Source: Thermoproteota archaeon
Lineage (GTDB): Archaea; Thermoproteota; Thermoprotei; Gearchaeales; Gearchaeaceae
Direction of reading: 5' to 3'
Assembly (NCBI GenBank): GCA_021324265.1
Contig: JAJPJK010000018.1
Span: 1-64,000, forward strand
DNA: 64,000 bases
Position numbers and translations under genes: made by a program. The notes beneath the pieces were generated by a model, which was given only the letters and a program-made list of their open reading frames with translations, made no database searches and was not told the origin of the DNA. Within the stretch, counting starts at the first letter, position 1. Every line of letters begins with the position of its first letter. Shown in pieces: positions 34,967 through 44,245 of the stretch.

Positions 34967-36351
34967 AGTATAGCGATTATCCAGTAGAAGAAATCATAAG
35001 GAGAGCTAGGCTTGGAAGGAGAGCAATATATCCTTTGATTCTCAAATATGGTCGCTTCTCTATTCATGGATTAAACATTTTCACCGAGAATAAAAGGTTC
35101 CATGATCTTGATGACATCATCTTAGTCCCCCCTCAATTTACGCCAAGACGATTAAAGAAAGCTATTGAACTCGCTACAAGAGAACCTGTATTCTTTGATG
35201 TTAATACTAAATCCATGATCGGAGGATTTGAAGTCGATTTACCTATCGTTCAATCTTCAATGGGGAGCCAAGATGACTGGAATAGAGTAGCTGTCTATGC
35301 AGCTATTGCATGTGCTAAAGCAGGAATAATATGCGGTATAGGAGAAAATGTATCCAGTACTTGGGGCTACGATAAGAGGAAAAAAGCAGATCAACCATGT
35401 TTCATGGAAAGAGCTTTAGCATTTTTGGAAAATTCAAAATGTGGAGGTCTTGTTATACAGCAGAACGAGGAAGAAGCCTTCGATGAACTTTGGAACAAGA
35501 TATATTCGGATAAAAGATTTGATCGATATATTCAAGATGGAAGAATAGGATTTGAGATCAAAGCTGGACAAGGTGCAAAGCCCGGTCTTGGAGGGGAGAA
35601 GATCGTAGATAGAAATCAAGCACTAGCTTTAAAGCAAAAATACTACATATATCCAGATCCCGAGAAGATTGAATCAAGCTATTATGAACGTCACTCTTCT
35701 CCTGATATCTTCACAGAGGAAATTCTTGAATATCGAATAAGGAAGCTTAAAAACGATTATCCAAGGGTTAAGGTATGGGTAAAGACTGGCCCCTTTAGGG
35801 ATCTTGAAAAAGTATTCGAAATTTGTAGCAAAGCTGGAGCTGACTGCTTAGTCATAGACGGTAAGGAAGGAGGAACAGGCATGAGTCCTACTGTAGCACT
35901 AAAAGATCTAGGTTTGCCTTTAATTGCATGCTTCATTATAATTCGTAAAGCTAGGCAAAAAGGTTTCAATCTTCCTGTTGTAGTATCTGGCAGATTGTAT
36001 AATGGCTCTCACTTAGTGAAGGCATTAGCGTTAGGGGCAAATGGAATTGCTATGGGAAGGCCGTTCTTGCTTTCAGCATATGCTTATAGGTTTTCTTCTT
36101 TTGTGATATCTAAGGAACTTTACAAAAATCCGTTTATAGGCTTTTTAATTGATCATTTCTTTAGACCAAATAAAAGCTCAGTCAATTTCGTGGAAAACTT
36201 CATTGAGAGCGTTAGAATCGAAGCTCAAATGCTAACATCTGCACTTGGCAAGTACGATTTGAACGAGCTAGCAAAGGAAGATTTGGCGACCTTAAATGAA
36301 AATCTCGCTAGAGCTCTAGGAGTAAATTACATCTATGAGCCGATTTCCTAA
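34963..36351 (+). CDS. glutamate-synthase domain (FMN-binding GltB2-type) protein
   Basis: 462 residues, homologous to the FMN/2-oxoglutarate barrel of glutamate synthase: VQSSMGSQDDWNRVAV, GFEIKAGQGAKPGLGGEK, VIDGKEGGTGMSPTVALKD and ALALGANGIAMGRPFLL. The amidotransferase domain is absent, as in archaeal stand-alone versions. It starts at TTG overlapping the asnA stop, so both are coupled; glutamate/asparagine nitrogen metabolism is likely. I do not see the full set of cysteines for the 3Fe-4S cluster of bacterial GltB, so the electron route is unclear. Confidence 0.8.
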   Translation: MKYSDYPVEEIIRRARLGRRAIYPLILKYGRFSIHGLNIFTENKRFHDLDDIILVPPQFTPRRLKKAIELATREPVFFDVNTKSMIGGFEVDLPIVQSSMGSQDDWNRVAVYAAIACAKAGIICGIGENVSSTWGYDKRKKADQPCFMERALAFLENSKCGGLVIQQNEEEAFDELWNKIYSDKRFDRYIQDGRIGFEIKAGQGAKPGLGGEKIVDRNQALALKQKYYIYPDPEKIESSYYERHSSPDIFTEEILEYRIRKLKNDYPRVKVWVKTGPFRDLEKVFEICSKAGADCLVIDGKEGGTGMSPTVALKDLGLPLIACFIIIRKARQKGFNLPVVVSGRLYNGSHLVKALALGANGIAMGRPFLLSAYAYRFSSFVISKELYKNPFIGFLIDHFFRPNKSSVNFVENFIESVRIEAQMLTSALGKYDLNELAKEDLATLNENLARALGVNYIYEPIS

Positions 36352-37500
36352 CTATTTTATTCTTCTGATGATTTGGGGATATGCTATGAAGTTTATGAGC
36401 ATGAGCATAAGCGTGTATTGCAATATGTTCTGGTTAAGTCCATAACTTAATACAGCGAAATTGGCTATTAGGAAGGAAATTTCTCCAGGAACACTAATTG
36501 AAATAGCAACCTTAGAAGCTACTTCCTTACCATAACCATTTAACCAGAGCATTGTATAAGCGGGCAGAAATTTAGAAACTATGAGTATTACATATAGTAA
36601 AATTATAGGTTCGAAGTTGGAAAAGTTCCAAATATTCATAAAGAATCCTGCATAAAGAAAGAATATTCCCGCTACGATTTCTTCTAAAAATTTGAAATTC
36701 TCCTCTAATTTTTCTCTCAATTTCAGAGTCGATAAAGTTACACTCATGAGCAATATCGCTGTTATAGGCGTGATTAGAATGTAAGTACCTAGGTAAGCGA
36801 TGGCAAAGGCTAAAGCTATCGTTAATAGCATAGCTAAGTTTTCATCAACACTCGCTATAATCTCGAAAATTTTAGGGAAAGCATAGCTCCCTCCTATCAG
36901 CAATAATCCAGTGAATAATGTAACAAGGCTAAGTTGAGTTGAAAGTGATATGTAATCAACGTGTATGCTTATGAGGATCCCGAGTATAGATAAAACTATC
37001 GCAAACATTACATTTTCTACTAAGCATATCCCAGTTGCTATGGAAGCAAACATTTGCTTCGACAGTTTTTCTTCTTGAATGGTACGGAGCGTCATCGAGA
37101 TGCTGCACGGCACTAAAGAAGCTGCCATCAGTGCAGCTTCAATCGAGGAAAAACCAAGGAGATATAAGCAAACTAAGTATATCGCGCTTACAGAAAAGAA
37201 GACCTCTATGAGCGTTGTGACAAACACTATATTAGCATAGCGCCATATCCTAGCAAGCGGAAATTTAATGCCTAGGCAAAGAAATAGGAATAAACTTGCA
37301 ATTGTATAGGCTATAGCTATTGCTTGTCCGTTATTAATCAACTTGAAATTTAGTGAGGAGAAGGTATACATGCTGGCTAGGATGCCTGTTATCAAGTAAG
37401 CTGTAATAGTAGGTTGCGTTAATTTCCTGAACAATAAGCCTAATGAGAAAGCAATCGCAAGCGTAATCGTTAGATCTATTAATCTCGAATCAATTATCAC
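36352..37500 (-). CDS. CPA2-family cation/proton antiporter-like protein
   Basis: 382 residues, about 11-13 membrane helices. The layout (GLLFRKLTQPTITAYLITGI first, then LFLFLCLGIKFPL) matches Kef/NapA-type antiporters. In the ion-binding helix, where the family has a pair of aspartates, this one reads CLVENVMFAIV. There is no C-terminal RCK domain. It converges on the GltB2-type gene with no gap. Probably a monovalent cation transporter, but the altered motif makes function uncertain. Confidence 0.8.
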   Translation of the reverse strand: MIIDSRLIDLTITLAIAFSLGLLFRKLTQPTITAYLITGILASMYTFSSLNFKLINNGQAIAIAYTIASLFLFLCLGIKFPLARIWRYANIVFVTTLIEVFFSVSAIYLVCLYLLGFSSIEAALMAASLVPCSISMTLRTIQEEKLSKQMFASIATGICLVENVMFAIVLSILGILISIHVDYISLSTQLSLVTLFTGLLLIGGSYAFPKIFEIIASVDENLAMLLTIALAFAIAYLGTYILITPITAILLMSVTLSTLKLREKLEENFKFLEEIVAGIFFLYAGFFMNIWNFSNFEPIILLYVILIVSKFLPAYTMLWLNGYGKEVASKVAISISVPGEISFLIANFAVLSYGLNQNILQYTLMLMLINFIAYPQIIRRIK

Positions 37501-37549
37501 AAAATGAATAGCAGATATTTTTTAATTTGCTTTTCTAAATTATAATTTA

Positions 37550-37622
37550 GCCCCGGTAGCTAAGCTGGCATAGCATCCGCCTTGTAAGCGGAAGGTCGCG
37601 GGTTCAAATCCCGCCCGGGGCT
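37550..37622 (+). tRNA. tRNA-Thr (TGT)
   Basis: Acceptor GCCCCGG pairs with CCGGGGC, anticodon stem TCCGC/GCGGA with loop CTTGTAA gives TGT; T loop TTCAAAT; discriminator T. No intron or CCA. The 6-phosphogluconate dehydrogenase gene starts 25 nt later. Confidence 0.95.
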
Positions 37623-37646
37623 TAGAAATAGAAATAAAACTATATC

Positions 37647-39017
37647 ATGTATAAGGTTTCTATGAATGCTGATTTAGGAATCATAGGTCTTGGTTCAATG
37701 GCTGAGAATCTGATAATTCAACTTTCCAATAAAGGTTTTAGGGTTTCATTGTATAATCGAACAGCAGAAAAGCTCAAGGATTTCGTTTCAAGGAATGCTG
37801 GGCTTAATATAATAGCTAATTACGATCTCAAATCTTTCGTAAACTCTATTGAAAGACCAAGAAAAATTTTCCTATTGATCAAAGCAGGTGAAGCTGTAGA
37901 TAATATGCTTATTTCTCTTTCTCCTTTCCTTGAAAAAGGAGATATTATCGTTGATTGTGGCAATTCACATTTCAAGGATACGGAAAGGCGATTCTCAGAG
38001 TTTGATAAAAAGGGCATTAAATACTTAGGCGCTGGAATAAGCGGAGGAGTTGAAGGAGCTAGAAAGGGTCTTAGCATAATGGTAGGAGGCGATAGGCTTG
38101 CCTATGAAACTCTAGCTCCAATTTTCGATTCCATATCTAGTAGATATAATTCTAGGCCTGCGCATGGATATTTTGGAAAGGGAGGTGCTGGACATTTTGT
38201 AAAAATTATTCATAATGGTATCGAATATGCTCTAATAGAGAATATCGCAGAAACTTATTTCCTCTTGAAAAGTATTGGAAAAGGCAATGAAGAAATATCA
38301 GGCATCTTCGATGATTGGTCAAAGCGAGAGCTAAAATCTTATCTTCTTTCAGCAGCTTCTGAGGTTTTGAAGTTAAGGGAGGATGGAAATTTCCTCGTCG
38401 ATCTTATATTGGATAAAGCAGAGCAGAAGGGTACTGGAAGATGGGCATCTGAGATATCCTTGGAACTTGGTATCCCAGCTCCATCTATATGCTCAGCAGT
38501 AATTTCAAGAACAATTTCAAGCTTCAAGGAAAGAAGACTCTTACTTTCAAAGACTTTAGAAATACGTAAGAAAAAGCCTAACGTAGAGGAGCATGAAATT
38601 TACAATGCTCTCTTACTATCTAATATCGCAGCATATGTTCAAGGTTTTGATATTATGAGGAATGCAAATGAGTACAGTTTTAATTTAAAGGATATTATGC
38701 ATGTTTGGCAAGGAGGAAGTATCATAAGGAGCCTTTTAATCGAAAGGTTTATGTTGGAAAAAAGTGATGACCCTTTAAGTTGGGGCTATGTCCTCAATAC
38801 GCTACAAACCCATTATAGCGATTTCCTAAAAGTTGTTTCTGAAATGAATGCATGTGCACTTCCAGCATTAGTGTTCTCTTCTTCTTTGAACTATTTCATC
38901 TACTTTTTCTCTCCTATTTTACCTGCCAATATAACACAAGCCTTGAGAGATCATTTCGGAGATCACGGTTTTCAAAGAATAGACAAAACTGGTGAGTTCC
39001 ATCTAAATATTCGCTAG
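37647..39017 (+). CDS. gnd: 6-phosphogluconate dehydrogenase, decarboxylating
   Basis: 456 residues, the full bacterial/eukaryotic length. Nucleotide motif GLGSMA (14-19) with NRT at 37-39 favouring NADP, LLIKAGEAVD, DCGNSHFKDT, ISGGVEGARKG (131-141), the catalytic HFVKIIHNGIEY (183-194), QKGTGRWA, and the C-terminal tail RIDKTGEFHLN that reaches the partner subunit. It converts 6-phosphogluconate to ribulose 5-phosphate. Crenarchaea normally make pentoses by the reverse RuMP route and lack Gnd, so transfer from bacteria is plausible. No glucose-6-phosphate dehydrogenase gene is in the window. A second ATG at residue 6 may be the true start. Confidence 0.93.
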   Translation: MYKVSMNADLGIIGLGSMAENLIIQLSNKGFRVSLYNRTAEKLKDFVSRNAGLNIIANYDLKSFVNSIERPRKIFLLIKAGEAVDNMLISLSPFLEKGDIIVDCGNSHFKDTERRFSEFDKKGIKYLGAGISGGVEGARKGLSIMVGGDRLAYETLAPIFDSISSRYNSRPAHGYFGKGGAGHFVKIIHNGIEYALIENIAETYFLLKSIGKGNEEISGIFDDWSKRELKSYLLSAASEVLKLREDGNFLVDLILDKAEQKGTGRWASEISLELGIPAPSICSAVISRTISSFKERRLLLSKTLEIRKKKPNVEEHEIYNALLLSNIAAYVQGFDIMRNANEYSFNLKDIMHVWQGGSIIRSLLIERFMLEKSDDPLSWGYVLNTLQTHYSDFLKVVSEMNACALPALVFSSSLNYFIYFFSPILPANITQALRDHFGDHGFQRIDKTGEFHLNIR

Positions 39018-40385
39018 TTCCTTTTTTTCGTTTTCTATTAGTTCCAGTAATCTCCAATACAATTTCTCAGAGATTATTTCTTTGACCACGATATCTTCCA
39101 GTTTATCTCTATCGAGAATTTTTATTTCGCCGCTACTTTTTTTCACCATGTCGACTTCAAGATCTATGTAACTTATTGCATTAGGATAGATTTCAATAGG
39201 CGTAGAAAAATTCGAATAAATGCCAATTAGCTCACCCCCCTTTCTATAATAATGTGTCCTAGTAACCATGGAGCCAAGCTTGTACGTAGCTACAGCATAA
39301 TCCCCGATTTCTTTCTTTGCTTCCAAGCCATCATAAACTCCTGTACCTTTTAGATTTCTCATCAAAGTCACGCTTTTATCTTTTGGATCTGAAGCGATTA
39401 TTTTACCCGGTGATAGCTTAATCAATCTTCCATTCGGTTTAAAATGGAAAATGTTCATTAACTTTCCAACTTTAAAAACCTCAGTGAATATACTCTCGTA
39501 TAGGTTTTCCTCTATCTTATCAATACCATGGCTAAGCAGATTCTCTGCAAAATGTATTAATGTATTCATCCCTTCACCCCAGCTCCTAAGATAATGATGG
39601 CCCTTAACTGTTGGAATAACCTTATTTCTTATTTCATCAAGTTTACTCTTTGATTCGTAGCTCAGATATATTTCGCAATATTCAATTCCTTCATGAAGGA
39701 CCCCCTTCGATTCAGTCTTATTCTCTAAGAGAGTTTTGCATTTCGCTAACAATTGCTCCAATTCATCCTTAATCTCTTTTTCATCACTATTTATGCATGT
39801 TTCGAAGAAGACGGCACCCCATCCAGGAAGCAATGTTTCTTTCGCTAAGGATAACAGTTTCTTTCCTTTCCAGTTATTCAATATATGCTTTGGTATGACC
39901 ACATCTCCATTTTGGACTAACATAGAATATTTCCCGCTTGCACATACGCCAGGAGAAAAAACTATATCATCTTCAAAAATCGGTTCCCTTACAGAGACCA
40001 AGAGTTTACTTCCGACAGGAAACCTGCCCCATATATATCCTTGAATAGTACCGATGTCCACCTTAGATCTTTTATCGCTTTCTTCTATCACCTCAGCCAA
40101 TGCTGTAAGCCCTAAGTTGATCTTGCTTTTCCTAATGACTACAGGATCGAGTTCTTCCTTTATTATCTGTAATATTTCCTTAACTACTATGCTATCCCCG
40201 AAGAGTTTAAGACCGAAAGGTGTAGGATTTGATATCAGCGCAGCAGACCACTGGGAAGAGAATTTTTCTAATCCTAAGCGCTTTGCTATCGTCTTCGAAG
40301 GAAAAGCTAATTCGAAACCTTTATCTAAGAAAAGCCTTGAAATCGCTGTACTATATATTCCTTGAATATAGACATTCTTAGGCAT
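39003..40385 (-). CDS. FAU-1 family RNA-binding protein/ribonuclease
   Basis: 460 residues. It matches archaeal FAU-1 (RNase E/G-like): N-terminal YIQGIYSTAISRLFLDKG, central RSWGEGMNTLIHFAENLL, and a C-terminal DUF402-type module (LGSMVTRTHYYRKGGELIGIY and DLEVDMV). Family members bind AU-rich RNA and in some archaea process 5S rRNA. Convergent overlap of 15 nt with gnd; preceded by UPF0147, with which it shares one base (TAATG-type). Confidence 0.86.
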   Translation of the reverse strand: MPKNVYIQGIYSTAISRLFLDKGFELAFPSKTIAKRLGLEKFSSQWSAALISNPTPFGLKLFGDSIVVKEILQIIKEELDPVVIRKSKINLGLTALAEVIEESDKRSKVDIGTIQGYIWGRFPVGSKLLVSVREPIFEDDIVFSPGVCASGKYSMLVQNGDVVIPKHILNNWKGKKLLSLAKETLLPGWGAVFFETCINSDEKEIKDELEQLLAKCKTLLENKTESKGVLHEGIEYCEIYLSYESKSKLDEIRNKVIPTVKGHHYLRSWGEGMNTLIHFAENLLSHGIDKIEENLYESIFTEVFKVGKLMNIFHFKPNGRLIKLSPGKIIASDPKDKSVTLMRNLKGTGVYDGLEAKKEIGDYAVATYKLGSMVTRTHYYRKGGELIGIYSNFSTPIEIYPNAISYIDLEVDMVKKSSGEIKILDRDKLEDIVVKEIISEKLYWRLLELIENEKKELANI

Positions 40386-40648
40386 CAGTCTTTTACTTGT
40401 TCAAGAACACTTATTGCCCTCCAGATTGCAGTCCTAGCATAAACGGGCAATGTAGGATCCTGTGCAACTTCTTCAAGCCTAGAAATACTACTAGCTGATT
40501 TAACTGAATATGAGGTGATTTTTTTATCCTGAAGTTTGTCAATAGTTTCTTTACATGCTTCTTTCAAATTTCTAGGTAAGGCAGGATCTTTAACTAAGTT
40601 ATTGAGCAAATCCACCACCATCCTTATTCTGTCCTCATTACTCTGCAT
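40385..40648 (-). CDS. UPF0147 family protein
   Basis: 87 residues, all-helical, with the family pattern LLNNLVKDPALPRNLKEAC and VAQDPTLPVYARTAIWRAI repeated in the two halves. Conserved across archaea, function unknown. It starts 69 nt from the divergent zinc protein gene and is coupled to the FAU-1 gene, so an RNA-linked role is possible. Confidence 0.9.
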   Translation of the reverse strand: MQSNEDRIRMVVDLLNNLVKDPALPRNLKEACKETIDKLQDKKITSYSVKSASSISRLEEVAQDPTLPVYARTAIWRAISVLEQVKD

Positions 40649-40716
40649 TTTACTTTCTTCTTATCCTCACATGAATATAAAAAAATATGTCTTGAAGTGC
40701 ATTATGGCTATGTAGC

Positions 40717-41076
40717 ATGTCGCAAAGTCCGCGTGAGGAAATATACAAAAAAATGGCTGAATTGCTTAAGGCTGGAAATACAATGCTAGCTGAATCATGC
40801 CCTGATTGCAAAGTTCCTCTCTTCAAGATGAAGGATGGTAAGATAATTTGTCCTTCATGTAATAGGGTTGCAATATACGTAAAGCATGGCGAAGAAGAGA
40901 GCGTGAATAGATATCAAGTCATAGAAAAATTGATATCAACAGTTACTGGGAAATTGGTTGAGATAGAATCGGCTATAGCAAATGAATATGACGAGGTTAG
41001 GTTGAAGAATAAGGTCGATCTCATGATATCTTTGCTAGATGCTTATGAAAAGCTCTCTAAACTAAAAGGATCATAG
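40717..41076 (+). CDS. p27/SSSCA1-type zinc protein
   Basis: 119 residues: helical start with MAELLKAGNTMLAE, a zinc ribbon (CPDCKVPLFKMKDGKIICPSC), then a helical C-terminus. It matches the archaeal/eukaryotic Sjogren autoantigen p27 (ZNRD2) family, of unknown molecular function. Coupled to tmk with a 2-nt gap. Confidence 0.87.
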   Translation: MSQSPREEIYKKMAELLKAGNTMLAESCPDCKVPLFKMKDGKIICPSCNRVAIYVKHGEEESVNRYQVIEKLISTVTGKLVEIESAIANEYDEVRLKNKVDLMISLLDAYEKLSKLKGS

Positions 41077-41078
41077 TA

Positions 41079-41684
41079 ATGAAGGGTCACTTCATCGTTT
41101 TCGAAGGTATAGATGGCGCTGGTTTAACTACAAATAGCAAGTTTCTAGTAGATTGGTTAAATAGCATAGGTATAAGGGCTTGGTATACTAAGGAGCCTAC
41201 GCAGGGAACGATAGGGCTATACATTAGAAAATTGCTAAAAAGTGGAGCAGATCCCTTTCTCCTGACGCTTCTCTTCACTGCTGATAGAAAGGAGCATATG
41301 GAAAATGAAGTAATTCCCAAAATCAGGGATGGTATCTTTGTAGTATGTGATAGGTATTTGTTCTCTACCATAGCTTATCAGTCAGCACATGGGGCAAAAG
41401 AAGAATTGATAAGAAGACTTAACAAAAATTTCCTCAAACCTGATCTGGTATTCCTGTTAGACATCGATCCTTCAATTTCATTGAATAGAAAGCAAGCTGA
41501 GAAGGAAAGCTATGAAAGAAAAGAATTTCTAGAAAAGGTTAGAAGGAAATTCCTTGAACTTGCTTCTGATGAAGGTTTTATCGTAATTCCTACCGACAGA
41601 CCCTTGAATGAAATTCAGGAGGATATTAAGAAAGTTATGAAATATTTTTTAGAAGAGGTGGGTTATGCTCAGGAAAAAGTTTAA
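41079..41684 (+). CDS. tmk: thymidylate kinase with altered P-loop
   Basis: 201 residues, normal length. VFEGIDGAGLTTN places Leu at residue 16 where the Walker A Lys belongs. Other dTMP-kinase features are intact: TKEPTQGTIG, FTADRKEHM and DRYLFSTIAYQSAHG (DRY 91-93). It should phosphorylate dTMP to dTDP. The Lys-less P-loop may be a clade feature or a changed mechanism. The 20-nt overlap with the HD-domain gene downstream suggests joint control of nucleotide pools. Confidence 0.88.
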   Translation: MKGHFIVFEGIDGAGLTTNSKFLVDWLNSIGIRAWYTKEPTQGTIGLYIRKLLKSGADPFLLTLLFTADRKEHMENEVIPKIRDGIFVVCDRYLFSTIAYQSAHGAKEELIRRLNKNFLKPDLVFLLDIDPSISLNRKQAEKESYERKEFLEKVRRKFLELASDEGFIVIPTDRPLNEIQEDIKKVMKYFLEEVGYAQEKV

Positions 41685-42906
41685 GACATGGGGGTTCATC
41701 AAAGATCCTATTCATGGCTATATCTCTATATCCGAAGAAGATAAACGCTTAATAGATACTCTTGAATTCCAAAGGTTGCATAGGATAAAGCAGTTGCCTT
41801 TAGCGGATTACGTTTATCCCGGTGCGGTGCACAGTAGGTTTGAACATTCACTTGGCGTCATGCACCTAGCCTCAATGATCATGGAAAATTTGCCGTTAGA
41901 AATAGGCGAGGAAGAAGCTAGATTGATAAAGTTTGCTTCATTATTGCATGACATAGGTCATGGACCTTTTTCCCATCTCTTTGAATATTTTACAATCAAT
42001 AAGCTCAAGATGAATCACGAAGAAATAGGCATGCGCATCATTGAAGAAAGTAGTATAGCAGATATACTGAAGGATTTTTCTGTAGATCCTTCAAAGATAG
42101 GCTACATTATAACTGGCAACAAAGTCTTTTTGAGAAAATTCTTACATCAAATAACGAATAGTGGTATAGATGCAGATAAGTTAGACTTCATTAAAAGGGA
42201 TAATTTTCATAGCGGTGCTGGTTATGGAGGGATAGATACCGATAGGTTAGTAACTACGATGGAAGTATATAATGAAGAGCTCGCGATAAATTCAACTGCG
42301 ATCTTTACTTTTGAGCTTTTCATCATGGGAAGAATAAAGAGCTTCGAGGCTATATATTATCATAAGACGATAAGGAGTGCTCAGTTGCTTCTATTGAGGG
42401 GTATTGAGGAAGCTTTCAAGGAATTTGGATTTATGGAAAAGTTTGATGTTGATAGCTACTTAGCATTGGATGACTACACTACATGGGTCGAAGTAAGTAG
42501 AAGCAAGGAAGGAAGCCATTTCCTTGAAAGGCTTGCAAAGCGTGACCTGCTGAAGAGTGCCTTTGAAAAAAAATTCATAATGAAAAGCAAGAAAGATGAG
42601 ATGATGAAGATTCTTTCAGAGGCTAAATCCGAGATTGCTAAGTTAACAGATATGAATGAAGATATGATATATCTGGATCTTTCTATACTACCTTCTGTCC
42701 CTTATCATAATTCATATATCAAAGATCCTTTTGAGATACCTGTTTTCGATAGCAAAACTGGCAAAGTTAGTAAATTCTCAGAGATTTCACCTTGGATTGA
42801 AACACTTAAAGGTTATCTGAATATACTTAGAGTGTATACGGATAAGGATAAGCGCGACCGCGTATCACTTGCATGTCAAAAAGTCTTTAATAGATTATCT
42901 ATTTGA
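41665..42906 (+). CDS. HD-domain phosphohydrolase (SAMHD1/dGTPase-like)
   Basis: 413 residues. H-HD-D metal set: EHSLGVMHLA (H61), LLHDIGHGPFSH (HD 95-96) and GIDADKLDF (171-174). The N-terminal DPIHGYISISEED and QRLHRIKQLPLADYVYPGAVH strongly match archaeal and eukaryotic SAMHD1-type dNTP triphosphohydrolases. A GAGGTG Shine-Dalgarno lies 6 nt before the ATG, inside tmk. Likely dNTP hydrolysis; exact substrate not shown. Confidence 0.88.
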   Translation: MLRKKFKTWGFIKDPIHGYISISEEDKRLIDTLEFQRLHRIKQLPLADYVYPGAVHSRFEHSLGVMHLASMIMENLPLEIGEEEARLIKFASLLHDIGHGPFSHLFEYFTINKLKMNHEEIGMRIIEESSIADILKDFSVDPSKIGYIITGNKVFLRKFLHQITNSGIDADKLDFIKRDNFHSGAGYGGIDTDRLVTTMEVYNEELAINSTAIFTFELFIMGRIKSFEAIYYHKTIRSAQLLLLRGIEEAFKEFGFMEKFDVDSYLALDDYTTWVEVSRSKEGSHFLERLAKRDLLKSAFEKKFIMKSKKDEMMKILSEAKSEIAKLTDMNEDMIYLDLSILPSVPYHNSYIKDPFEIPVFDSKTGKVSKFSEISPWIETLKGYLNILRVYTDKDKRDRVSLACQKVFNRLSI

Positions 42907-44245
42907 TCAATCCTGAATCCCTAAGTATTTCAGAAATTCTTTCTTCTCCTACAGGTATCTTTGACTTTTTGAATTTTTCTAAGGGTTTTCTGTAACTCAT
43001 CGTTGCATCTATTCCAAGCTTACTGCCCAGCCCTATATCTTGTTCGGATGAAGGATCTAAAGTAGAGACTGTTGCATCTGGAATTATCAAGATGCCTTTT
43101 GCAGGATTTAAACGTGTAGCTAAGGCCCAATTGACTTGATCTGGATCATCAGGATCTATGTCATCATCCACAACAATTGCTATCTTTAAAGAAGAATGAG
43201 CTGCGAAGCAGGCTGCGATTACATTTTTAGCATCTCCTTCTCTCAATTTTCTTATCGATGCTACTGCTATTAGCCAGCCACAACCGCCTTTAATTAACCT
43301 CACTTTTCTCACATATGGCACAACCCTTTCAACGTATTTCCTTATCATCACCTCTCTCCCAAGACCCATAAGTAAAAAGTGTTCGCTGCTAGCAGGCAGT
43401 ATATCTTGATATATCGAATCTTTGGCCGCATATATCTTATTGATATGGACTACAGGCTGTTTTCTCACGACATCTGCCGTACCGGTAAGATCAGTGAAAG
43501 GGCCTTCTTCCACTTCTTCAAGAGGGTCTATATAACCCTCCATTATTATTTCGCTTTCTGCCAAAGCTAATACACCGTTTTCACATCTAAATTGATGGAG
43601 ACTTCCGTTAAGCAATTTATTCGCAACATGGATGTGATCCACTTTATATCTTGGGCTTAGGCCAGAGGATAAATAAACTGCAGGATGAGCTCCAATACAA
43701 ATCGCTATGTTTAATACTTTTTTTCTCTTTTTTGCTTCCTGAAGCATAGCGAATAGATGTCTAGGTACTATTCTTATAGCGAAGGTTTCATCATCTATCT
43801 GCATTAACCTGTGGATTGAAGCATTTTGGAAATTTTCATCTTCATCTTTAGCGATTACAATGCCAGAAGTTATGTAATAGCTTTTTTCGCTTTCATAGTG
43901 TTTAGTTATAGGAAGATCTGATACCTTCAAGGTTGTATCGGGCTTAAAAGCAGGGCCTTTAGTTATTTCACATACCATTGGATTTTCAGTAGCGTTGTAA
44001 ATGATATCATGGTAGTTCTCCTCATCAGCGCTGAATGAAGATAATAATCTCTTTCTTTCTCCACAAACATTGCCAACAATCTTCATTTCCTTGCCCTCCA
44101 CTTCTTCAAAAAGAACGATTTTATCTTCCATTCTTTGCAAGATAGCTGAAGTTTCGTATTCTCTTCTGACCTTTGTCTTAATTTTTACTAATTCACCTCT
44201 TCGATTCTCATATTCAAGATAATCTTTGAGATTATTTATGCCCAC
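42899..44245 (-). CDS. UbiD-family decarboxylase, probable trans-anhydromevalonate 5-phosphate decarboxylase
   Basis: 448 residues with UbiD features: SIHRLMQID (prenylated-FMN Arg region), CIGAHPAVYLSSG, EGPFTDLTGTAD, and the Asp-rich VVDDDIDPDDPDQVNWALATR. In archaea with the modified mevalonate pathway a UbiD enzyme makes isopentenyl phosphate; that is the most likely role because ubiquinone synthesis is absent. GTG start at 44243-44245, overlapping the XPD start by 8 nt head to head. Convergent with the HD gene (8-nt overlap). Confidence 0.85.
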   Translation of the reverse strand: MGINNLKDYLEYENRRGELVKIKTKVRREYETSAILQRMEDKIVLFEEVEGKEMKIVGNVCGERKRLLSSFSADEENYHDIIYNATENPMVCEITKGPAFKPDTTLKVSDLPITKHYESEKSYYITSGIVIAKDEDENFQNASIHRLMQIDDETFAIRIVPRHLFAMLQEAKKRKKVLNIAICIGAHPAVYLSSGLSPRYKVDHIHVANKLLNGSLHQFRCENGVLALAESEIIMEGYIDPLEEVEEGPFTDLTGTADVVRKQPVVHINKIYAAKDSIYQDILPASSEHFLLMGLGREVMIRKYVERVVPYVRKVRLIKGGCGWLIAVASIRKLREGDAKNVIAACFAAHSSLKIAIVVDDDIDPDDPDQVNWALATRLNPAKGILIIPDATVSTLDPSSEQDIGLGSKLGIDATMSYRKPLEKFKKSKIPVGEERISEILRDSGLIK

